From Streptomyces neyagawaensis (GTDB taxonomy: Bacteria; Actinomycetota; Actinomycetes; Streptomycetales; Streptomycetaceae): 64,000 nt of DNA. The position numbers were made by a program, and so were the translations under genes. The stretch spans positions 248,001-312,000 of the forward strand of contig NZ_JAMGBG010000005.1 in assembly GCF_023516595.1 (NCBI RefSeq), read 5' to 3'. The notes beneath the pieces are model-generated. The model worked only from the letters and a program-made list of their open reading frames with translations, made no database searches and was not told the origin of the DNA. Position 1 is the stretch's first letter. Each line of letters opens with the position of its first letter. Positions 15,798 through 24,372 of the stretch are shown here, one piece after another.

Positions 15798-15826
15798 CTA
15801 TAGCTGGACGACTGTCCAGGAAACAA
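15797..15826 (-). promoter_or_regulatory. Promoter of the DUF1304-TetR operon
   Basis: On the minus strand TTGTTT (complement of 15821-15826) and TATAGT (complement of 15797-15802) are separated by 18 bp, a good vegetative promoter. Both flanks are occupied by the TGGAC palindromes. Confidence 0.65.
15805..15818. promoter_or_regulatory. TetR operator, spacer copy
   Basis: TGGACGACTGTCCA matches the other copy except for one arm position and the two-base centre. It lies inside the spacer between -35 and -10, a position that blocks RNA polymerase. Confidence 0.7.
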
Positions 15827-15938
15827 AGGGGGTGACAGAGGGGGTCCGTACGCCGGTGGGTCCGGAAGTTCGGGGTACCCGGGGAGCGTATGGGCGCCGG
15901 GGGTCCGCCCGCGTCCGGAGACCGCGCGGAGGAGAGAC

Positions 15939-16331
15939 ATGGCACTGGTACGGGCAGGACTCGTCGTGCTGGACTGCGCCGAGCCCGAGAAGCTCGCGGC
16001 GTTCTACAAGGACTTGCTCGACGCGGAGGAGACGGACGCGACCGCCAACCGCGTCGAGATCCAGGGGGCCTGCGGCACCAGGATGGCCTTCCGCCGCGAC
16101 GTGAACGCGACCCCGCCGAGCTGGCCGCGCCCCGAGAACTCCCTCCAGGCCCACCTGGACTTCTACGTCGACGACCTCGACGAGGCCGAGCGGCGCATCG
16201 TCTCGCTGGGCGGCCGCCCCGTCGACACGAAGGAGCCGGCCGGGCCGTTCGAGGAGCGTGGCTACTCCGACCCGGCCGGCCACTCCTTCACCCTGCGCCG
16301 CGAACACCCCACGGCCCCCAAGCAGGGCTGA
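15939..16331 (+). CDS. VOC/glyoxalase-like protein
   Basis: 130 residues with the VOC (glyoxalase/bleomycin-resistance) fold: RAGLVVLDCAEPEKLAAFYK at the start, QAHLDFYVDDLDEAERRI in the middle, and YSDPAGHSFTLRR at the end. The family includes glyoxalases, dioxygenases and antibiotic-binding proteins; the substrate is not predictable. The ATG follows GGAGGAG. The gene stands alone and ends just before a long palindrome. Confidence 0.8.
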   Translation: MALVRAGLVVLDCAEPEKLAAFYKDLLDAEETDATANRVEIQGACGTRMAFRRDVNATPPSWPRPENSLQAHLDFYVDDLDEAERRIVSLGGRPVDTKEPAGPFEERGYSDPAGHSFTLRREHPTAPKQG

Positions 16332-16342
16332 CTTCCGTCGGT

Positions 16343-16513
16343 CTCAGGGGGCCCTTTCACTATGAGCGTCCGATCAGGTCGCGTGGTCTGGTGCCGTGCA
16401 TCGCAAGGCGCCGGAAGGTCGTCGTAGCGGCGCTACTAGGGCCTTTCGGTAACGCAGCGAGGTGCGGTGCCAGACCACGCGACCCGGACGGGCATAGTGA
16501 AAGGACCCCTCAG
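16343..16513. repeat. ~170-bp long inverted repeat (MITE-like or terminator element)
   Basis: The whole gap between two convergent genes is one imperfect palindrome centred near 16431, where GTAGC-GGC-GCTAC forms the tip. Arms share CCTTTCACTATG near the ends and GGTCGCGTGGTCTGG further in, with few gaps. It has no reading frame and no clear target-site duplication. RNA from either strand would fold into a hairpin of about 80 bp. It could be a dispersed repeat, a bidirectional terminator, or both; the sequence alone cannot decide. Confidence 0.75.
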
Positions 16514-16806
16514 TCCCGGCCCCCTTTCTCCGGGGCCGGCCACACACCGGTGGACCGCTCGATGGCCTTCGCGCCCGTGCGGTCCACCGCGCTGCGCACG
16601 ACCGCGAAGATCGCACCCTGCACGGCCGCCGCCAGCAGGATCTCGCCCCACCCGCGATCCCGGTCCAGCGCGTCCGGCGCGTCGTCCTCGTGCCGGATCA
16701 CCTTCCACGTCTTCTGGAACGCCATCGAGGCCAGCGCACCGCTCACCCAGCCGAGGGCGAATCCGACGGGCTTGTAGGCGAGGGGCAGTTTCTTCTTCTT
16801 GGACAC
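16510..16806 (-). CDS. DUF4235 membrane protein
   Basis: 98 residues of the actinobacterial DUF4235 family: lysine-rich start, KPVGFALGWVSGALASMAFQ as first hydrophobic segment and ILLAAAVQGAIFAVVRSAVD as second. The GTG start follows GGAGG. The 3' end touches the long palindrome. Family function is unknown; it is a small two-helix membrane protein common in Streptomyces. Confidence 0.85.
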   Translation of the reverse strand: MSKKKKLPLAYKPVGFALGWVSGALASMAFQKTWKVIRHEDDAPDALDRDRGWGEILLAAAVQGAIFAVVRSAVDRTGAKAIERSTGVWPAPEKGGRD

Positions 16807-16857
16807 TTGGCCTTCCTCCTTCGCGTTGCGGTCTGAAGCGTCGCCGTACGGTCGGCG

Positions 16858-17874
16858 TCAGGCCCGCCCCCGCGGGGGCACGACCTCGGCGGCGGGCACC
16901 GGTCCGGGCGGCGTGCCGTCGCCGAACGGGCGGCCGCCCAGATCCGCGCGGCCGTGCGGCGTGAGCCAGCCCGACAGATCCGGCCCGAGCGGCACGATGC
17001 CGGTCGGGTTGATGCCCGTGTGCACCCGGTAGTAGTGCTGCTTGATGTGGTCGAAGTCGACGGTGTCACCGAACCCGGGGGTCTGGAACAGATCACGCGC
17101 GTACGCCCACAGCACCGGCTCCTCCGCCAGCTTCCAGCGATTGCACTTGAAGTGACCGTGATAGACGGGGTCGAAACGCACCAGCGTCGTGAACAGCCGG
17201 ATGTCCGCCTCCGTGATCGTCTCCCCGACCAGGTACCGCTGCCGCGCGAGCCGCTCCGACAGCGCCTCCAGCCGCCGGAACACCCGGGTGCACGCCTCCT
17301 CGTACTCCTTCTGCTCCGTGGCGAAGCCCGCCCGGTACACACCGTTGTTGACGTCCTCGTAGACCTCCGCCATCACCGCGTCGATCTCGTCGCGCCGCCC
17401 CTCCGGATACAGTTCGGGCGCCCCCGGCCGGTGCAGGGCGGTCCACTCGGTGGCGAGGTCGAGGGTGAGTTGCTGATAGTCGTTGGTGACGAGCTTCCCG
17501 CTCGGCACGTCCACGACCGCCGGGACGCTCACCCCGCCCGGGTAGTCGCTCTCCCGCGCGTCGTACGCCTCCTTCAGGAACCGGATGCCGAGCACGGGGT
17601 CGCGTCCGTCCGGGTCCAGGGTGAACCGCCAGCTGCGGTCGTCCTGGACGGGGTCGGCGATCGCCATCGACAGGGCGTCCTCCAGCCCGAGCAGCCGCCG
17701 TGAGATCACCGCCCGGCTCGCCCAGGGGCAGGCCCTGCTGACGACCAGCCGGTACCGGCCCGCCTCCACGAGCCAGCCGTCCCGGCCGTCGGCGGTGATG
17801 CGGTCCGTGAAATGGCTCGCCGACCGCTCGAACCGCTTCCGGCCGTACTCCGCGTTGCCTTCGCCGTCACTCAC
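16858..17874 (-). CDS. Glutathionyl-hydroquinone reductase-type GST (Xi class)
   Basis: 338 residues. The N-terminal thioredoxin-like domain has the catalytic Cys49 in RACPWASR, the CPWA signature of S-glutathionyl-hydroquinone reductases (YqjG/PcpF), followed by VSVPAVVDVPSGKLVTNDYQ and the all-helical GST domain (LVGETITEADIRLFTTLVRF). In other bacteria these enzymes reduce glutathionyl-hydroquinones; Streptomyces makes mycothiol rather than glutathione, so a mycothiol adduct is a likely substrate (inference). The GTG start follows GGGAGGGG. It precedes the DUF4235 gene by 50 bases on the same strand and may share its transcript. Confidence 0.88.
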   Translation of the reverse strand: MSDGEGNAEYGRKRFERSASHFTDRITADGRDGWLVEAGRYRLVVSRACPWASRAVISRRLLGLEDALSMAIADPVQDDRSWRFTLDPDGRDPVLGIRFLKEAYDARESDYPGGVSVPAVVDVPSGKLVTNDYQQLTLDLATEWTALHRPGAPELYPEGRRDEIDAVMAEVYEDVNNGVYRAGFATEQKEYEEACTRVFRRLEALSERLARQRYLVGETITEADIRLFTTLVRFDPVYHGHFKCNRWKLAEEPVLWAYARDLFQTPGFGDTVDFDHIKQHYYRVHTGINPTGIVPLGPDLSGWLTPHGRADLGGRPFGDGTPPGPVPAAEVVPPRGRA

Positions 17875-18064
17875 CGTGCTCGCCCCTCCCGATCCGCTCG
17901 CCTCGATACGTGTGTCCTGGTGCGGGTTCCCCGATTTCCGCGACCCCCACGGTGTGAGCGGGACCGGCCGGGGCAGTCGGGCACAGGTGACCGGACAGTG
18001 ACGGCCACGAGGACGACGAGGCCGCCGACGAACACATCGGGCGGCGGGGGCCAGGAGGAGCTTC

Positions 18065-19642
18065 ATGGGGCGGGAACGGCCCGGCATCGGGATACCCGGG
18101 CACGGGATGGACGGGGACGGAACGCCGGGAAGGACGACGGGCGGCGACGGAACGCCCCGGGCGGCCACGGCTGGGGGCGGCAAGGGCGGTACACCACGCC
18201 ACTCGACCCGCGGGCCGGAGCGCGCCGCGGGCGAAGCGGACGGGAAGGGGATCGGCGGGCCGGAGCGCGCCGCGCGCGAAGCGGACGGGAAGGGGATCGG
18301 CGGGCCGGAGCGCGCCGCGCGCGAAGCGGACGGGGCGGGATCCGACAGGCGGGAACGCGCACCGCGCGACGCGGACAGGGCGGGATCCGACAGGCGGGAA
18401 CGTGCACCGCGCGAAGCGGACGGGGCGGGGCTCGAAGCGCCGGACCACGCACCGGGCGACCCGGACGGGGCGGGGCGCCGGATGCCGGAACACGCGCCGG
18501 ATCGCACGGACGGCGCAGGGCCCGACGAGCGGGAGGGGCTCGGGGACGGTGCGGCCGAGCTGTGTGAGCCGACCCCGCGGCGGGGCGGCGCGGACGGCGC
18601 CGACCGCAGGACCCGCGTCACCGTCCTGGTCGCGCTCGGCGCGAACCTCGTGATCGCCGTCGCCAAGACCATCGGCGGACTGCTCGCCGGATCCCCGGCC
18701 CTCCTCTCCGAGGCCGCGCACTCGGTGGCCGACAGCCTCAACGAGGTCTTCCTCCTCGCCGCGCTGCGCCGCAGCCGCCGCCCGGCGGACAGCCGGCACC
18801 CCTTCGGCTACGGCAAGGAACGCTTCTTCTGGTCCCTGCTCGCTGCCGTCGGCATCTTCGTCATGGGCGGCTGCTTCTCCGTCTTCCAGGGCTTCCACGC
18901 CTTGGCAGGCGGCTCGGAGGACTCCTACGACGGCTATGTCGCCGGCCTCGTCGTCCTCGGTGTCGCCCTGCTCTCCGAGGGTGCCTCCCTGCTGCGCGCC
19001 CTGCACCAGGTGCGCGCGCAGGGCGGCGCGGGCGGCCTGCGGGACCCGGCGCTGCGGACGGTCGTCGCCGAGGACGGCACCGCCGTACTGGGCGTGACCC
19101 TCGCGATCGCCGGGATGGCCCTGCACATGGTGACGGGGCAGGTGCTCTGGGAGGCGCTCGCCTCGTTCGGGATCGGAGCGCTCCTCATGTACGTGGCGTT
19201 CTGGCTCGGCCGGGACGCCCGCGAGCAGCTCATCGGGCGCGCGGCGGGCGCCGAGTCGAGCGACAAGATCCGTGCCCTGCTGGAGGCGCAGCCCGAGATC
19301 GACAGCGTCGAGGCCCTGCTCACCATGGAGCTCGGTCTGGACTCCACCCTGGTGGCCGCCCGCGTGGACCTCGTCCCCGGCCTCGACAGCGAACGGGTCG
19401 AGGAGATCGCCGTACGCATCAAGCGCTCCATCGCGCACATCGTCCCCGAGGCCGAACAGATCTTCCTTGACGTGACGGACGCCCGCGCGGCGCGGCGGGC
19501 ACAGCAGGCCGAGCGGGGCGAGCGGGGCGAGCGGGGCGAGCGGGGCGAGCGGGGCGAGCGGGAAGAGCCTGGGGAGCGGGCCGCGGGGGGCGAGAAGACA
19601 GCGAAGAGCCCCGCCGCGACGGGGGAACGCGGCGGGGCCTGA
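18065..19642 (+). CDS. Cation diffusion facilitator (CDF) transporter with a long repeat-rich N-terminal tail
   Basis: 525 residues. Residues ~180-470 are a CDF metal/proton antiporter: membrane helices, the metal-site motif SEAAHSVADSLNE, HPFGYGKERFFW, and a C-terminal cytoplasmic domain (VEALLTMELGLDSTLVAARV). Such proteins export Zn, Fe or Mn. The first ~180 residues are hydrophilic and include seven 15-residue repeats (GPERAAREADGKGIG type, residues ~50-154); the C-terminus carries GER repeats. The ATG is well supported by AGGAGGAG, so the tail is probably translated. A shorter start near residue 180 would have no such site. The tail may bind partners or metal, which is speculation. Confidence 0.87.
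   Translation: MGRERPGIGIPGHGMDGDGTPGRTTGGDGTPRAATAGGGKGGTPRHSTRGPERAAGEADGKGIGGPERAAREADGKGIGGPERAAREADGAGSDRRERAPRDADRAGSDRRERAPREADGAGLEAPDHAPGDPDGAGRRMPEHAPDRTDGAGPDEREGLGDGAAELCEPTPRRGGADGADRRTRVTVLVALGANLVIAVAKTIGGLLAGSPALLSEAAHSVADSLNEVFLLAALRRSRRPADSRHPFGYGKERFFWSLLAAVGIFVMGGCFSVFQGFHALAGGSEDSYDGYVAGLVVLGVALLSEGASLLRALHQVRAQGGAGGLRDPALRTVVAEDGTAVLGVTLAIAGMALHMVTGQVLWEALASFGIGALLMYVAFWLGRDAREQLIGRAAGAESSDKIRALLEAQPEIDSVEALLTMELGLDSTLVAARVDLVPGLDSERVEEIAVRIKRSIAHIVPEAEQIFLDVTDARAARRAQQAERGERGERGERGERGEREEPGERAAGGEKTAKSPAATGERGGA
18212..18526. repeat. 45-bp tandem repeats in the CDF gene
   Basis: Seven copies at a 45-bp period keep the frame and encode 15-residue units. The first three are nearly identical; later ones diverge progressively. 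Neighbouring copies are most alike, which fits expansion by unequal crossing-over or slippage. Confidence 0.85.
19511..19555. repeat. 9-bp tandem repeats at the end of the CDF gene
   Basis: Five perfect copies of GAGCGGGGC encode Glu-Arg-Gly repeats in the C-terminal tail of the CDF transporter. Copy number may vary between strains. Confidence 0.85.
19608..19638. terminator. Terminator overlapping the end of the CDF gene
   Basis: A perfect 11-bp stem (GCCCCGCCGCG with CGCGGCGGGGC) with a 9-base loop overlaps the last codons of the CDF gene and lies between convergent genes. Confidence 0.65.
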
Positions 19643-19724
19643 GACTCGGATGCCCGGCCTCCGGGGGATCATGCGCGTCGATCCGAGGATTTTTCTCCCG
19701 CTCGACCGGGCGCCCCGGCCTCCC

Positions 19725-20174
19725 CTACGCGCCCGTCGCCGGCTCCAGCACGAAGACCGGTATGTCCCGGTCGGTCTTCTTCTGGTAGTCGTCGTACGGC
19801 GGGTACGCGGCGACCGCGCGCTCCCACCACTGGGCCTTCTCGTCCCCGGTGACCTCACGGGCCGTCATGTCCTGTCGGGTCGCGCCGTCCTGGAGTTCCA
19901 CGTGCGGGTCGGACGTGACGTTGTGGTACCAGACGGGGTGCGTGGGCGCTCCGCCCTGCGACGCCACGACCGCGTACCGCCCGTCGTGCTCCACGCGCAT
20001 CAGCGGGGTCTTGCGGATCTTGCCGCTCTTCGCGCCGCGGGTGGTGAGGATGACGACGGGCATCCCTGTGTCCAGCAGCGTCGTCCCCTCGGTGCCGCCC
20101 GAGCTCTCGTACAACTCCACCTGGTCGCGCACCCACTGCGTGGGGCTCGGCACATACTCGCCTTCAAGAGGCAT
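19725..20174 (-). CDS. F420-dependent nitroreductase-family (DDN-like) oxidoreductase
   Basis: 149 residues of the deazaflavin-dependent nitroreductase family: [20 protein letters not shown] is the signature that holds the F420 phosphates, followed by [20 protein letters not shown] and the C-terminal IPVFVLEP. Family members use F420H2 or bind F420 to reduce quinones or nitro compounds at the membrane. The ATG is preceded by AGGAAGGGA about 14 bases upstream. It lies downstream of the LysE gene but beyond a strong terminator, so it is probably transcribed alone. Confidence 0.88.
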   Translation of the reverse strand: MPLEGEYVPSPTQWVRDQVELYESSGGTEGTTLLDTGMPVVILTTRGAKSGKIRKTPLMRVEHDGRYAVVASQGGAPTHPVWYHNVTSDPHVELQDGATRQDMTAREVTGDEKAQWWERAVAAYPPYDDYQKKTDRDIPVFVLEPATGA

Positions 20175-20248
20175 GGGGCAACAGTCCCTTCCTGTCGGGT
20201 CCGGATACCGCCCCTTCTTCAACACACGCCCCCGCCGTTTTCATCCTC

Positions 20249-20297
20249 ACCGGGTGGTCCGGGCGCGGAAACGGTTCCCGTGCCCGGACCACCCGGT
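20249..20297. terminator. Terminator after the LysE-type exporter gene
   Basis: A perfect 16-bp stem (ACCGGGTGGTCCGGGC with its complement at 20282-20297) and a 17-base loop lie immediately after the LysE gene on the minus strand. Confidence 0.8.
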
Positions 20298-20299
20298 GT

Positions 20300-20953
20300 T
20301 CAGGACGGCAGCAGCATGCGTGCCGCCAGCACCGCGATGACGGCACTCGAGACGAGCCCCGTCGCCAGCCGCCCCCGGTGCCCGGTCAGCGCGCGGCCGA
20401 GGAGGGCTCCGCCACCGGCCAGCAGCAGCTGCCAGCTCGTGGAGGCGAGGAACGCGGCGAGGACGAACACCGTCTGCTCCAGGGGGCGTACGGCCTCGGC
20501 GGCGCGGCTGCCCAGGACGAGCGCGGCGAAGTAGACGACGGTGGTGGGGTTCAGGAGGGTGATCCCGAGGAGCGCGGTGTACGCGCGTGCCGGGCCCACC
20601 GGGTCCCGCTGCTGCCGGTCGGGCAGCCGCCGGGCGCGGTACTGGCCCAGGGCCGTGATCGCGCCGCGCACCGCGAGCGCGAGGAGCACCAGGGCGGACG
20701 CCCAGCGCAACGGCTCCAGCACGGGCTGGAGGGCGACCGCGAGCGCCGTACCGCCGAGGGCGGCGAGCAGGGCGTAGAGCCCGTCGGCGGTCGCGACGCC
20801 GAGAGCGGCGCAAGCGCCGGTGCGCAGGGACGTACGGGCGGTGAGGGAGACCAGATAGGTCGCGACCGCTCCGACGGGGATGGCGATGCCATAGCCCGCG
20901 AGGAGCCCCGCGACGAGCGCGGCCGTCATGACCGGGGCGGCGTCGGTCCCCAC
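20300..20953 (-). CDS. LysE/RhtB-family amino-acid exporter
   Basis: 217 residues with about six hydrophobic helices and LysE-family features: PVGAVATYLVSLTARTSLRTG near the N-terminus and ITLLNPTTVVYFAALVLG in the middle (the conserved NP turn). It probably exports an amino acid or related metabolite across the membrane. The GTG at 20953 has no clear ribosome-binding site; an ATG eight codons later (MTAALVAG) is an equal candidate. Upstream on the other strand lies a flavoprotein gene. Confidence 0.8.
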   Translation of the reverse strand: MGTDAAPVMTAALVAGLLAGYGIAIPVGAVATYLVSLTARTSLRTGACAALGVATADGLYALLAALGGTALAVALQPVLEPLRWASALVLLALAVRGAITALGQYRARRLPDRQQRDPVGPARAYTALLGITLLNPTTVVYFAALVLGSRAAEAVRPLEQTVFVLAAFLASTSWQLLLAGGGALLGRALTGHRGRLATGLVSSAVIAVLAARMLLPS

Positions 20954-21189
20954 GGTCGGCCGGACTGCTGCCGGCCCCGCACCGGACGAGCGGCGGCGGA
21001 GGTCGGCGGCAGGAGGGCATCGGTGATGTACATGGGCAGAGCTTGGGGGCGGGCGCCCCGCCCACGCAATCCAATTACGGCGCCCGGGCCGGGGACGGGC
21101 GCGCCGCCGCCGTACCGGCCCCCGCGGACGTCGAACGTCTCGTCGAGCGGGCGCCCGGCGGCTGACGGCGGTTCAGTAGGGTTCCACGG

Positions 21190-21780
21190 ATGACCGACAC
21201 CGCGCCAGGAACCCGGCAGAGCCCGGCACCCGCCCCCGACCGGCCCTTCCTCTACGTCGTCGTCTGCGCCGCGGGGATCGCCGTCGAGGTCGACAGACTC
21301 ATCGCGGCGGCACAGCGACGGGGCTGGGAGGTCGGGGTCTTCGCGACCCCCGTCGCCATGGGCGGGTTCTTCGACACGGCGGCAGTCGAGGCACGGACCG
21401 GCCGCCCCATCCGCTCCGCGTGGCGCTCCCCGGGCGACCCGCGGCCCTTCCCGCCGCCGGACGCCGTCGTGGTCGCGCCCGCCACCTTCAACACCCTCAA
21501 CAAGTGGGCGGCGGGCACGGCCGACACCCTCGCCCTCGGCACCCTCTGCGAGGCGTACGGCCTCGGCGTCCCCATCGCCGTCCTGCCCTGCGTCTCCGAG
21601 GCCCTGGCGGCCCACCCGGCGTACCGCGCCGGCCTGGAGCGACTGCGCGGCATGGGCGTACGGTTCGGCGACCCGTACGACGGCGAGGTCCGATCCGACG
21701 GCGTACGCCCCGAGTTCCGGTGGGAGCGGGCGCTGGACCTGCTGGCGACGGAGGACCCCCGCGTTCAACCGAACGGTTGA
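21190..21780 (+). CDS. HFCD-family flavoprotein (PPC decarboxylase/EpiD-like)
   Basis: 196 residues resembling the homo-oligomeric flavin-containing Cys decarboxylase fold: LYVVVCAAGIAVEVDRLIAA as the first beta-alpha unit and VVVAPATFNTLNKWAAGTAD as the FMN-binding PATFNT segment. Relatives decarboxylate phosphopantothenoylcysteine or peptide cysteines. The catalytic His usually found near the first loop is not obvious, so the reaction is uncertain. No peptide precursor with a C-terminal Cys is nearby. The gene stands alone, about 115 bases before a solute-binding protein gene. Confidence 0.75.
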   Translation: MTDTAPGTRQSPAPAPDRPFLYVVVCAAGIAVEVDRLIAAAQRRGWEVGVFATPVAMGGFFDTAAVEARTGRPIRSAWRSPGDPRPFPPPDAVVVAPATFNTLNKWAAGTADTLALGTLCEAYGLGVPIAVLPCVSEALAAHPAYRAGLERLRGMGVRFGDPYDGEVRSDGVRPEFRWERALDLLATEDPRVQPNG

Positions 21781-21893
21781 ACCGATCATCGGCCTTCGGA
21801 CGACGCGCGGCATCCTCACCCGGCCGCAGACTGACGGCGCCGCCCCGGCGGCACGCCGAACGTCTCAGAGCCGCGGAAAGGACCGTACCCCCC

Positions 21894-23042
21894 ATGGCCA
21901 GCAATCTCAGCCGACGACGCATCCTCACCACCTCGGCGGGTGCCGCGCTCGGCGGACTCGCCGTCGGCGGCACCGCACGGGCCGCGGCCCCGGGGACGGT
22001 GTCGAGCCGCTCCGCGGCGGCCCGCGGCGAGGAGACCCGGTCGCTCGACGAGCTGTACCGCGCCGCCGTCGCCGAGGGGGGCCGGCTCGTCATCTACGCG
22101 GGCGGCGACACCGCCACCCAGCAGAACGGCATGGCCACGGCGTTCCGCGCCCGTTTCCCCGACATCGACCTCACGGTCGTCGTGGACTACAGCAAGTACC
22201 ACGACGTCCGCGTCGACAACCAGCTCGCCACCGGCACCCTGGTCCCCGACGTCGTCCAGCTCCAGACCCTCCAGGACTTCACCCGCTGGAAGCACCTCGG
22301 CGCACTGCTGCCGTACCGGCCCGCCGGGCTCTCGAAGGTGTACCGGCCCTTCCGTGACCCGGACGGCGCGTGGACGGCCGTGTCGGTCATCGGCTTCAGC
22401 TACCTGTACGACGTGGCCGCGGTCGGCGCCGAGGCACCCAAGTCGCCCTATGAGCTGGTCGATCCACGCTGGAAGGGCCGCATCGCGTCGTCCTACCCGC
22501 ACGACGACGACGCGGTGCTCTACCTCTTCTCCCTCTACCAGCAGGCGTACGGCTGGGACTGGATCGCGAAGTTCGCCGCGCAGCAGCCGCAGTTCAACCG
22601 GGGCTCGCATTCCCCGGGCGTCGCCGTCAACGCCGGGCAGAAGGCCATCGGCGTCGGCGGCTCCGGCTCACTGACCGCCCCCGCGAGCGCCCCCACCCGC
22701 TGGGCCGTGGCCGACGGGCATCCCTTCATGGCCTGGGGCCAGCGTGCCGCGATCCTGCGCAGGGCCGCCCACCCGACCGCCGCCAAGCTGTACCTCAACT
22801 GGTCGCTGTCCACCGAGCGCCAGCAGGGCTCCTACAACGGCTGGTCCGTCCGCACGGACGTCACCCCGGCCGGCGGGCTCAAGCCCGTCTGGGAGTACGA
22901 CAACGCGCATGTCGACGGGTTCCCCCGCTTCATGGAGGACCGCGCGAACGTCGAACGGCTGAAGCAGACGTTCGCCCTCTACTTCGGCGAGGTCAAGGGC
23001 GACCCCACGCCGGGGTCCCTGGGTCTGCACCCCGGTCGGTGA
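21894..23042 (+). CDS. Tat-exported extracellular solute-binding protein
   Basis: 382 residues with a twin-arginine signal (NLSRRRILTTSAGAALGG) and a periplasmic-binding-protein type 2 fold of the iron/thiamine class: RLVIYAGGDTATQQNGMATA at the start of the mature part, then VVDYSKYHDVRVDNQLATG and YELVDPRWKGRIASSYPHD. No ABC permease or ATPase is adjacent, so it is an orphan binding protein; a sensory role with the downstream two-component system is possible but unproved. The ATG follows GGAAAGGA. Confidence 0.85.
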   Translation: MASNLSRRRILTTSAGAALGGLAVGGTARAAAPGTVSSRSAAARGEETRSLDELYRAAVAEGGRLVIYAGGDTATQQNGMATAFRARFPDIDLTVVVDYSKYHDVRVDNQLATGTLVPDVVQLQTLQDFTRWKHLGALLPYRPAGLSKVYRPFRDPDGAWTAVSVIGFSYLYDVAAVGAEAPKSPYELVDPRWKGRIASSYPHDDDAVLYLFSLYQQAYGWDWIAKFAAQQPQFNRGSHSPGVAVNAGQKAIGVGGSGSLTAPASAPTRWAVADGHPFMAWGQRAAILRRAAHPTAAKLYLNWSLSTERQQGSYNGWSVRTDVTPAGGLKPVWEYDNAHVDGFPRFMEDRANVERLKQTFALYFGEVKGDPTPGSLGLHPGR

Positions 23043-23157
23043 CCGACTGACTCACAACAGCGGGCACGGCGTCATCCTTCACTACGGTCACACGGGTAAC
23101 TCCCTACACTCGGCTGGTCGCCCGCCAGTCCGGACCGTCGCGGAGGAGACCACCGCC

Positions 23158-24372
23158 GTGCCCGCCATCGCCGCCCCCGCCGCCGCGCGCCTGCGTCCGC
23201 TGTCGCCAGGACGACTGCCCGACCTGGCGTTCCTGACCGTCGTCATCGGCGGTCTGATCCGGCTCGTCGACCTCAACTCCGCGCTGTGCTGGATCGTCGT
23301 GCCCCCGACCGTGCTGCTCGCGGTCGGGTACGTGGGCGGACTGGCCCTCTGGGGGCGGCTGGGGCGGCGGGGCAGACCCGTCTGGCTGGGCACACTGCTG
23401 GGCCTGTGGTGCTGGATCTCCTGGGCCGTCCCCGCCGAGCTGGGCAGCGGCTACACCTGGCTCGCGGTCCCGCTCGCGATCCTCGCGCTCAGGATGTTCG
23501 GCGAGCGGGCGGCCCTGGCGGCGGTCGGCGTGATCACGGCCCTGGTCGTCCTGTTCGTGGCCCGCGCCACCGGCACCCTCGACATCGAACGGGTCGCGCC
23601 GCCGGCCGCCGCGGTCTGGGCGACCGTCGCCCTCTACGGGCGCCAGCAGCGGATCCTCGGCGAACTGCGCGGCACCCGTGAGGAGTTGGCGCGTGGCCAG
23701 CGCGAGGCCGGTCGGCTCGCCGAACGCGCCCGGATCGCCCGCGATCTGCACGACACGCTCGCCCAGGAACTCGCCGGCAGCCGCATGCTCCTCCAGGCCG
23801 CCGACCGCGACTGGGACCGCCGCCCCGACCTCGCCAGGACCCAGGTCAGGGCGGTCGCCGACGCGCTCGGCGCCCACCTCGCCGAGACCCGCACCATCAT
23901 CCGCGACCTCACCCCGCCCGCCCTGGAGCACGACGACCTCGGGACCGCGCTGCGCTCCCTGTGCGCCCGCCGCACCAGCACACCGGCCCACGTGGTGTTC
24001 CGCGCCGAGGGCCGCCCGGCCGCCCTGACCGCCGAGCGGGCCGCCGCCCTGCTCCGTGTCGCCCAGGGCCTGGTGGCCAACGCCTGCGAACACGCCCGCG
24101 CCCGCCATGTGTGGGTCACCCTCGACCACCGCGAACAGACCACGGTCACCGTCGAGGTACGGGACGACGGCGTCGGCTTCGACACCGAGACGGCGCCCGC
24201 CCGCCGCGGGGACCGGGGCCACGGGCTGAGCGCGGGCCGGGAACGCCTCGGCGCCCTCGGTGGATCGCTCACCCTCGACAGCGCTCCGGGACGCGGCACC
24301 CTCGCCCGCGCCACCCTCCCCGTCGGCACCCCCGCTCTGGCCGGCCGGGCGGGCAGGGCGGGCGGCCGGTGA
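23158..24372 (+). CDS. NarL-type sensor histidine kinase
   Basis: 404 residues. About five hydrophobic segments occupy residues ~15-160, followed by a HisKA_3 dimerisation domain with the phospho-His in ARIARDLHDTLAQELAGSRM and an HATPase domain (N box NACEHARARHVWV, G box DDGVGFDTE and RGHGLSAGRERL). It probably senses a membrane or extracellular signal and phosphorylates the downstream regulator. The GTG start follows GGAGGAG. Its stop overlaps the regulator start by four bases. Confidence 0.9.
   Translation: MPAIAAPAAARLRPLSPGRLPDLAFLTVVIGGLIRLVDLNSALCWIVVPPTVLLAVGYVGGLALWGRLGRRGRPVWLGTLLGLWCWISWAVPAELGSGYTWLAVPLAILALRMFGERAALAAVGVITALVVLFVARATGTLDIERVAPPAAAVWATVALYGRQQRILGELRGTREELARGQREAGRLAERARIARDLHDTLAQELAGSRMLLQAADRDWDRRPDLARTQVRAVADALGAHLAETRTIIRDLTPPALEHDDLGTALRSLCARRTSTPAHVVFRAEGRPAALTAERAAALLRVAQGLVANACEHARARHVWVTLDHREQTTVTVEVRDDGVGFDTETAPARRGDRGHGLSAGRERLGALGGSLTLDSAPGRGTLARATLPVGTPALAGRAGRAGGR

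Noticed and set aside
18065..18600. Real gene on the minus strand opposite the CDF repeats
   Set aside because: The plus-strand start has a strong ribosome-binding site and runs in frame into the transporter; the antisense frame is only the complement of the repeats.
18212..19555. Tandem repeats that might suggest a CRISPR array
   Set aside because: They are contiguous coding repeats without unique spacers.
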